A stretch of 64,000 bases of DNA from Paenibacillus sp. LHD-38. GTDB taxonomy: Bacteria > Bacillota > Bacilli > Paenibacillales > Paenibacillaceae. The translations under genes and the position numbers were made by a program. The DNA is taken from the NCBI RefSeq assembly GCF_031157315.1, contig NZ_JAVIFU010000029.1, positions 21,997 to 85,996 of the forward strand, read 5' to 3'. This document shows positions 58,590-64,000 of this stretch, piece after piece (positions within the stretch are counted from its first letter, which is position 1; every line of letters begins with the position of its first letter). Below the pieces are notes generated by a model. The model had not been told where the DNA came from. It worked only from the letters and a program-made list of their open reading frames with translations, and did no database searches.

Positions 58590-59780
58590 ATGCTGTGCCC
58601 AGTGAGCTCGCTAAAAAACGTATTACTGTCGCTAATCGTCATTCTATGTCTCACAGGCTGCTGGAATCGAGTGGAAGTGAATGACATTGCTGTCGTTACC
58701 GCGATGGGAGTAGATAAAATAGACGGAAATAGGATTCGTTTATCGCTTCAAATCGGGATACCGGCAACATTTGGATCAGGATCAGCCGGGAATTTGAATG
58801 GCAATGTGAGAAGTACATTTAGCGTTTCAGAGACTGGCGTAACGTTATCCGATGCTTATCGGAAAATACAAGAGAAGCTATCGAGGCGAATCTTCCTTTC
58901 ACATAGCCGAGTCCTATTCATTGGAGAAAAATCAGCTAAGGACGGCGTTTCGTATATCATTGATTTTTTTGCGCGATATCAAGAGCCGCGAATTAACGCT
59001 TTAATTGTATTTACAAATGGAGAAGCCTCCGAATTTTTGAAAAATAAACCATTATTAGAGAAGGTTCCTTCCGAAGAAACGAGAGAGATCATGAAACAAG
59101 GCATAGGCCTCAAGGTCTCCATCAAAGATTTTTGGGACATGCTCATTTCGGATGGAATAGAGCCGGTAGCTCCAAGATTCAAATTAGTACCGTTAGATTC
59201 AAGAATAGATTCGGGCCAAGAAAGCGATGCCGCTCAAAAAATACAGGCAATATCAGGAGCCGCTGTATTCAAGAAAGACAAATTGGTCGGCTGGATGAAT
59301 GCTTCCGAAGCCCGGGGGATATTACACCTTCGTAACGAGCTGGATCTGGGTGTAATCACAGTCAACATTCCCAAAGAAAAGGGAGGCGGCAAGGTAAGTG
59401 TTAAATATTTAAAAGTGGATACGGACTTCAAACCCTATTTCCAAGAAGGCGAACTAAAAATGGAAGTGAAATCCCGCTCTGATGTAAGCGTGCTGGAAAA
59501 TGCCTCCCCAATTAATCTTGCGAAATCGGAAGAGCTGGAGTTTATAGAGACCAAACTGGAAGAGAGTATTAAGAAGAGAATGGAGCAGACCTTAAATAAA
59601 GCACAAAAGCAATTTCGTTCGGACATATTCGGATTCGGAAGAACCGTTTACCAATCTTATCCGAGACAATGGAATAGCATCTATAAAAAGAAATGGGACA
59701 CGGTATTTCCAGAATTAGAAGTGACCATTAAAGCTAAAGTAAGCATTAAGAGGATCGGTCTCAGCAAAGAAACAAAGTAG
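58590..59780 (+). CDS. Germinant receptor subunit C (GerC-type lipoprotein)
   Basis: 396 residues with a lipoprotein signal ending in LTGC (Cys at about 24), followed directly by WNRVEVNDIAVVTAMGVDK, the typical start of Ger(x)C proteins. Three mixed alpha/beta domains are expected; LSRRIFLSHSRVLFIGE (about 93-109) and the C-terminal VKKKWDTVFPELEV-like YKKKWDTVFPELEVTIKAKV are family features. It is anchored on the outer side of the spore inner membrane. AGGATAGGGG precedes the ATG; a GTG at 58602 is an alternative. Last gene of the receptor operon. Confidence 0.93.
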   Translation: MLCPVSSLKNVLLSLIVILCLTGCWNRVEVNDIAVVTAMGVDKIDGNRIRLSLQIGIPATFGSGSAGNLNGNVRSTFSVSETGVTLSDAYRKIQEKLSRRIFLSHSRVLFIGEKSAKDGVSYIIDFFARYQEPRINALIVFTNGEASEFLKNKPLLEKVPSEETREIMKQGIGLKVSIKDFWDMLISDGIEPVAPRFKLVPLDSRIDSGQESDAAQKIQAISGAAVFKKDKLVGWMNASEARGILHLRNELDLGVITVNIPKEKGGGKVSVKYLKVDTDFKPYFQEGELKMEVKSRSDVSVLENASPINLAKSEELEFIETKLEESIKKRMEQTLNKAQKQFRSDIFGFGRTVYQSYPRQWNSIYKKKWDTVFPELEVTIKAKVSIKRIGLSKETK

Positions 59781-59806
59781 TCGATTTGCGAAATGTCATT
59801 TGTTGA

Positions 59807-60583
59807 CTATTGATGGACTCCGGGATCAGTAGAGGTAAGGCATGCTCTCTCCCTGTAGCGCAATGGAGTGATGCCTGTTTCTCGCTTGAACATACTGCAA
59901 AACTGCGCATCCGTAGAGAATCCGCATTCCATTGCGATAACTGAGACCTGCATTTGTGTGTGTCGCAGCATCACTTTGGCATGCTCGATTCTTCGCTCCA
60001 AAATATATTGGATAGGAGAAGCTCCGACCTTGTTTTTAAATAAATGGCGAAAACGGTCATAGCTGTAACCCGATTGGTCAGCCAACGCGTGGAAGTCAAT
60101 TTTGTGCATATAATATTCGTTTATAATTGTTTGGGCGTATTGAATGACATCCGTACGGTATTCGATTACCTGTGTAGGATGAGCTCTTAACAGCTCTAAA
60201 TATAAGTTAGACGCCAGGTTATCCAGCATTTGTTTATGGAAGGGTTTCTTGTCGCGAAGCTCATCCGCGATAGCGTGCATCAGCTTGCCCATGGGCAGGC
60301 TGGAAGTCTCACGGTAGATTCCTTCTACCAAGGGAGGGTAAACGTTGCCGGCGAAACCGCAAAACATGACCTTGGACTGCAATTCATGCCGTTCTTCATG
60401 TACGGTGCAGGGGGCGATAATCGCGTAATCCCCCGCTTTGAAGGAATAATCCATTTTTCCGATTCGGGTATTCCCTTGCCCGCTGACGTAATAGACCAGC
60501 TCGTAGCATGGATGGTGATGAGGCGCAATCCATTCATTTTTCATGCGTGTAGCTTGATATAAGAAATCAAACGAAGCTGCCAT
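59807..60583 (-). CDS. AraC-family transcriptional regulator
   Basis: 258 residues from the ATG at 60583, 9 nt after GGGAG (an ATG at 60592 touches that site). The N-terminal cupin (HHHPCYELVYYVSGQG-type, about 20-60) is followed by two C-terminal helix-turn-helix motifs: ALADQSGYSYDRFRHLFKNK (about 160-179) and VSVIAMECGFSTDAQFCSMF (about 210-229). It is divergent from the nucleoside-hydrolase-like gene 142 bp away and probably controls it. A sugar or nucleoside ligand is likely. Confidence 0.92.
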   Translation of the reverse strand: MAASFDFLYQATRMKNEWIAPHHHPCYELVYYVSGQGNTRIGKMDYSFKAGDYAIIAPCTVHEERHELQSKVMFCGFAGNVYPPLVEGIYRETSSLPMGKLMHAIADELRDKKPFHKQMLDNLASNLYLELLRAHPTQVIEYRTDVIQYAQTIINEYYMHKIDFHALADQSGYSYDRFRHLFKNKVGASPIQYILERRIEHAKVMLRHTQMQVSVIAMECGFSTDAQFCSMFKRETGITPLRYRERACLTSTDPGVHQ

Positions 60584-60725
60584 CAAACGCATCTCCCATC
60601 AAGTTAGCCAATTCGTGATAAACAATAACCGAATAAGGCTACTGTAATGATTAAATTATTTATAAAATGAATTCATTATAGCATCGCTTGAAAGCCAATT
60701 CATTATATTGACGGAGGATGTTGTT

Positions 60726-61646
60726 ATGGACGTGAATTTTCCGGTGTTATCAGCGGAAGAGCTGGTCCGCAAGCTGGAGGCTCCAAAGGGAAAAGTCAGA
60801 ATAGTGCTGGATACCGATACTTTTAATGAAATTGATGATCAATTCGCTGTGATCTATGCGCTGCTTTCACCGGAGAAGATCGAGCTTCAAGCGCTTTATG
60901 CGGCGCCGTTCTTTAACGAGCTGTCGAAGGGGCCGAAGGATGGCATGGAAAAAAGCTATCATGAAATCATTCGCATCCTAAATCTCATGAGCAGAGAGGA
61001 TATTCATGTCTATCGCGGATCTGAATCCTATTTGCCTGAAGCACATACTCCTGTTGGCAGCGAGGCTGCTCGAAATTTGGTAGAGCGGGCTATGGCGAGC
61101 GATCCGGGCGATCCGCTGTATGTCGTAGCCATCGGAGCAATTACGAATATCGCAAGCGCGATGCTCATGGAACCGAGAATAATCGAGCGAATCGTCGTCG
61201 TTTGGCTGGGCGGCCACTCACTGGAATGGGCGGATACGCGGGAGTTTAATTTGGCGCAGGATATTCACGCCTCGAGGGTGCTGCTGGACTCCGGTGTGCC
61301 TTTGGTGCTTATTCCATGCATGGGGGTTGCCTCGAATCTGCGTACGACATTATCCGAAGTTCGGGATTATGTGAAGCCTGCCGGCGCGATCGGCGAGTAC
61401 CTTTACGAGACTTATAAAAACTGCAAGGAGGATCATTTTGCTTATTCCCGGGTTATCTGGGATATCTCGGTCATAGCCTGGCTCAATCAGCCGGACTATG
61501 TTCCCTCCCGGCTTACGCAAAGTCCGAGACTAGCGGCTGATTTCCGCTGGAGCATCGATTCCTCCCGGCATTTAATACGCTGCGCAAGCTATATTGACCG
61601 TGACGCCGTTTTCTATGATTTGTTCTCCAAGCTGGCAAAGAGCTAA
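60726..61646 (+). CDS. Inosine-uridine nucleoside hydrolase-like protein
   Basis: 306 residues from the ATG at 60726, 8 nt after GGAGG. The N-terminal motif VLDTDTFNEIDDQFAVIYAL (about 25-44) contains the DTD-x5-DDQ calcium- and ribose-binding set of the nucleoside hydrolase superfamily (usually DTDxGxDDA). ITNIASAM (about 141-148) and the later EFNLAQDIHASRVLLDS (about 178-194, EFN-x2-xD) add further ribose and calcium contacts. The family cleaves ribosides to base and ribose in the cytoplasm; the substrate here is unknown. The FN/EID variation in the first motif suggests a subgroup away from the classic enzymes. A terminator follows. Confidence 0.87.
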   Translation: MDVNFPVLSAEELVRKLEAPKGKVRIVLDTDTFNEIDDQFAVIYALLSPEKIELQALYAAPFFNELSKGPKDGMEKSYHEIIRILNLMSREDIHVYRGSESYLPEAHTPVGSEAARNLVERAMASDPGDPLYVVAIGAITNIASAMLMEPRIIERIVVVWLGGHSLEWADTREFNLAQDIHASRVLLDSGVPLVLIPCMGVASNLRTTLSEVRDYVKPAGAIGEYLYETYKNCKEDHFAYSRVIWDISVIAWLNQPDYVPSRLTQSPRLAADFRWSIDSSRHLIRCASYIDRDAVFYDLFSKLAKS

Positions 61647-61669
61647 GAAGAGATTTAGCAGTAAGTTTC

Positions 61670-61721
61670 AAACTAAAAAAGCGATACTCGGCCATTACGC
61701 TGAGCATCGCTTTTTTAGTTT
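61670..61721 (+). terminator. Perfect bidirectional terminator
   Basis: 16-bp perfect stem AAACTAAAAAAGCGAT...ATCGCTTTTTTAGTTT between two convergent genes; both strands end in T-runs. Confidence 0.92.
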
Positions 61722-61727
61722 GGGTAT

Positions 61728-62798
61728 TTATGAAGCGTCTGTGCGGTTGGAAGGTGCTAACTGCTTTGGAGCCGACGAAGAAGCTCTTTCGACAAGCTCA
61801 GTATCAACCGTAACTTTCGTTTTGATTGGATCATTAAAGGCGATCGCGTTTATTAGCAAATCAACGGCTAGATGGGCCATTCGTTCTTTCGCTACATGAA
61901 CGGTAGTCAGCTCAGGGGTGATGATTCTGGACTCTGAGATATTATCGAATCCAACGACCGAAACATCCTCCGGAATACGGTATCCAAGCTCGCCAAGCGT
62001 TTTGATTGCGCTGATCGCGATATAATCGCATTCACAGAAAAAGGCGGACGGCAGTGATCCTCCTGCTTTAAGATACTCCGTAAGCTGTTTCTTTAACGCT
62101 TCCTGCGAAGAAAGAATGGTTGGCGCTACCGAGAAGATGCAGCTTTCGTCAACGCGGAGGCCGTTTTCATGCAGAGCGGCGTCAAAGCCCCGTTTACGTT
62201 CGTCGAAATTGTGAATGCGCACATTGGAAGAGATATAACCTATGCTTTGGTGGCCGCTGCGGCATAGATGTGACCCCGCTTGATAGGCTCCCATCACATT
62301 ATTGATCCCGACAAAATGAACAGGCAGCGTGTCAAAGCAGTTATCCATTACGACGAGCGGCACCAAAATATCCTTACTGATTTGGGAGATCTGGCCTTGA
62401 TTCAAATTCGTTCCGAGCAAAATGACGCCGTCGCTTCGTTTTTCTTCGGCCAATGCCTTAATCTTCTCCTCGTAATTCTCATGCTCAACTGAGGCATAAA
62501 TAAGGGAAAAACCGTTTTGGCCGCAGCGATCTTCAATATGGTGTATAAGCTCGCGGAAAAAAGGCTGTTCATAATATTGCTCCAATACGATGCCCGAGTT
62601 AGCAAAGGCAAGGAACGTTAAGGACTTTAGCGCCGGTTCGGGTAAAGCTGTTTTTGTTTTCGCTGCGTAGCCGTTTTCCTCGGCAATTTGCAGGATGCGT
62701 GCGCGGGTATCCGCGCTGATGCCTGGTTTTCCGTTCATCGCAAGCGAGACAGCGGCTTTCGATACGCCTGCGAGCTGTGCTATGTCGTCCATTTTCAT
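61728..62798 (-). CDS. LacI-family transcriptional regulator
   Basis: 356 residues. N-terminal LacI head MDDIAQLAGVSKAAVSLAMN (about 3-22), then a sugar-binding sensor domain (LTFLAFANSGIV, DGVILLGTNL, VPLVVMDNCFD, SIGYISSN, PSAFFCECDYIAISAIK, VSVVGFDNISES). A different branch from the regulator at 34360, with a different head sequence. The target is unknown. A TAAACGTTTA palindrome 120 bp upstream could be its own operator. No transporter or enzyme gene is directly linked, apart from the convergent nucleoside hydrolase. Confidence 0.9.
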   Translation of the reverse strand: MKMDDIAQLAGVSKAAVSLAMNGKPGISADTRARILQIAEENGYAAKTKTALPEPALKSLTFLAFANSGIVLEQYYEQPFFRELIHHIEDRCGQNGFSLIYASVEHENYEEKIKALAEEKRSDGVILLGTNLNQGQISQISKDILVPLVVMDNCFDTLPVHFVGINNVMGAYQAGSHLCRSGHQSIGYISSNVRIHNFDERKRGFDAALHENGLRVDESCIFSVAPTILSSQEALKKQLTEYLKAGGSLPSAFFCECDYIAISAIKTLGELGYRIPEDVSVVGFDNISESRIITPELTTVHVAKERMAHLAVDLLINAIAFNDPIKTKVTVDTELVERASSSAPKQLAPSNRTDAS

Positions 62799-62919
62799 GG
62801 CTATATCCCCAATCGATTATCAGTTGTTTAGTATGTTTAGTTTAATAAAAATAAACGAATTAAGCAATGGGGAGACTCGGTTTTTATGTAAAGTTTAGTT
62901 TTAAATAAGTTAAAAAGAC

Positions 62920-62929
62920 TAAACGTTTA
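62920..62929. promoter_or_regulatory. Possible LacI-type operator
   Basis: TAAACGTTTA, a perfect palindrome with a central CG as LacI proteins prefer, between the LacI gene and the next AraC gene. Short and AT-rich, so chance is possible. Confidence 0.35.
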
Positions 62930-62959
62930 TTAAAAATATGGACGACTTATGAATCTTCG

Positions 62960-63832
62960 CTAGGTTTTATAGATATTGCGCATATAGGAGGAGGGAGATT
63001 CGCCGAGCACCTTCTTAAATACGCGGCTAAAATAGTAGGGATTGCGGTAACCGAGCCGCTCGCTGATCTCAGAAACGTTTAGGGAACTATTTCTCATCCA
63101 TTCAATAGCTTTACCCATTCGCAAACGTGCATGTGCTTCAACGATCGTTTGTCCGGTCTGTTCCTTGAACGCGGAAGAGAGATAGCTATAGTTGAGCTTC
63201 ATGTAGCTTGCAATGCTGGCTGAATCAAAATCCTCCTCGCTGCGCTGCATTAAAAAAGTCATCACTCGCCCGGCAATGGTGTCTGCTTTGCCTGTTTGCC
63301 GATCTTTCTCCTGCTGATTCATTTGCTTCTGCAAATCGAGAAACAACTGGCATACTCGCAGACTCAGCTGCATCATACCGTGATTTGCGGGAATGAAGTA
63401 ATCTGCCGCCAACGCTTGTAGACGCGCTTCTAATACGGAATGGAACGGTGATGTTCCGTGTTTTGGCATCGGGATTAGGTAGTGATAGTGATCCGGCTGA
63501 TAATAATCGATTTCCGGCAGCGGAGGGTGCTCACGATACGCAATATTTTCGGCAATCGGTGTGCTGAAGTGAATCCAATACCAGGTTGTTCCCGGAACGG
63601 ATAAGGGGAGCCCCCAGTGATGCATTCCTTTTTTCAAAAATAAATGTTCATTCTCTCTAACAAAATACTCTGTTCCTTCCTCAATGACCTGCATGCACCC
63701 GTGGACGACAAAGAGAAAAACGTCATAGTTAGCCGTGCGATCGGGGTGAGCATAAAGGGAGTCGGTGCGGCTCATTCCGATATCTCTAACTAGCGGTATG
63801 CGATCCGCGCTCAAATATAGGCTGCATTCCAA
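62960..63832 (-). CDS. AraC-family transcriptional regulator
   Basis: 290 residues from a TTG at 63832, 8 nt after GGGAGGGA (the longer frame from 63853 has no ribosome site). The N-terminal AraC-type cupin (about 25-150) has TANYDVFLFVVHGCMQVIEE and LFLKKGMHHWG. The C-terminal helix-turn-helix pair (about 190-285) includes IASYMKLNYSYLSSAFKEQT and ISERLGYRNPYYFSRVFKKV. A sugar-responsive regulator by type; no obvious target is within the window. The cupin resembles arabinose-type ligand-binding domains. Confidence 0.9.
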   Translation of the reverse strand: MECSLYLSADRIPLVRDIGMSRTDSLYAHPDRTANYDVFLFVVHGCMQVIEEGTEYFVRENEHLFLKKGMHHWGLPLSVPGTTWYWIHFSTPIAENIAYREHPPLPEIDYYQPDHYHYLIPMPKHGTSPFHSVLEARLQALAADYFIPANHGMMQLSLRVCQLFLDLQKQMNQQEKDRQTGKADTIAGRVMTFLMQRSEEDFDSASIASYMKLNYSYLSSAFKEQTGQTIVEAHARLRMGKAIEWMRNSSLNVSEISERLGYRNPYYFSRVFKKVLGESPSSYMRNIYKT

Positions 63833-63883
63833 AATGATTCCCTCCCAAATCAATAATTTATCGGCAGGCGTTAACGATTTAAC

Positions 63884-64000
63884 TCAACTTTCGCAGCTTA
63901 AATTAGGCAGATAGCCCTTGATGTAGCTGGGTAAACTGGCCATCCATTGTTGGAGTTGCGTTTGGATGAGTGCTGCGATCTTCTTATTGGCTTTCTTGGT
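63884..64000 (-). CDS. Probable transposase C-terminus (partial)
   Basis: An open frame enters from beyond the right edge and ends at TGA (63884-63886), giving 38 residues: TKKANKKIAALIQTQLQQWM, then ASLPSYIKGYLPNLSCES. I recall similar SLPxYIxxYLP...CES ends in IS4-like transposases, but the fragment is short. The 51 bp between it and the AraC gene start hold no clear terminator. Confidence 0.5.
   Translation of the reverse strand, partial: TKKANKKIAALIQTQLQQWMASLPSYIKGYLPNLSCES

Overview
The window looks like chromosomal DNA from a spore-forming Firmicute of the Paenibacillus/Cohnella type. I infer this from spore genes (a YjcZ-type protein, a germinant-receptor operon, a phosphosulfolactate synthase), strong GGAGG ribosome sites, a CUT1 sugar transporter without its own ATPase, and a huge S-layer-anchored polysaccharide hydrolase. 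No rRNA, tRNA, CRISPR array or phage genes were seen.

Layout. (1) 1-2.3 kb: DUF2935 protein, YjcZ protein, and a short promoter-ORF-terminator unit followed by the first copy of a ~100-bp repeat. (2) 2.3-10.9 kb: complete nitrate assimilation operon nasD-nasE-nasA-nasB-nasC behind a perfect GlnR/TnrA box and a sigma-A promoter. NasB keeps a NirB-like C-terminal domain that has lost most cysteines of the siroheme/4Fe-4S site. (3) 10.96-12.3 kb: decayed IS1182-type transposase, diverged ~55-bp repeats and a second copy of the 100-bp repeat. (4) 12.4-28.1 kb: a divergent cluster. Leftward lie a 51-aa membrane peptide coupled to a zinc-ribbon membrane protein. Rightward lie a secreted-type vWA protein, a tubulin/FtsZ-like protein, an 808-aa unknown, a polytopic vWA protein, a beta-rich protein, a zinc-ribbon GTPase and a large GTPase-associated membrane protein. 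This is the best candidate for an undescribed system: probably a membrane-associated nucleotide-controlled machine, possibly for conflict, stress or membrane remodelling. (5) 28.2-34.1 kb: assorted genes (AraC regulator, ThuA-like protein, YitT-like protein, MFS exporter, phosphosulfolactate synthase).

(6) 34.2-55.8 kb: a fructan (levan/inulin) utilisation locus. A LacI-family regulator sits behind its own operator. Four further 20-bp operators of the same consensus (TTACGTAAACGTTTRCGYAA) precede a secreted LamG-GH32 enzyme, a 2361-aa wall-anchored double-GH32 enzyme, and the ABC-transporter operon. That operon continues with two leaderless GH32 enzymes and a ROK fructokinase. The model is: polymer cut at the surface, oligosaccharides imported, cleaved inside, and fructose phosphorylated; two cre-like sites suggest catabolite repression. 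The four GH32 catalytic domains fall into two kinds, canonical WLNDPNG and a variant WMNEPH in which the nucleophile Asp is Glu. One of each kind occurs outside (fused in one chain) and one of each inside (adjacent genes).

(7) 55.9-59.8 kb: germinant receptor operon in B-A-C subunit order. (8) 59.8-64 kb: AraC regulator divergent from a nucleoside-hydrolase-like enzyme, a second LacI regulator, a second AraC regulator, and the 3' end of a probable transposase running off the window.

Start codons were chosen by ribosome-site spacing. Functions rest on motif recognition without database searches.
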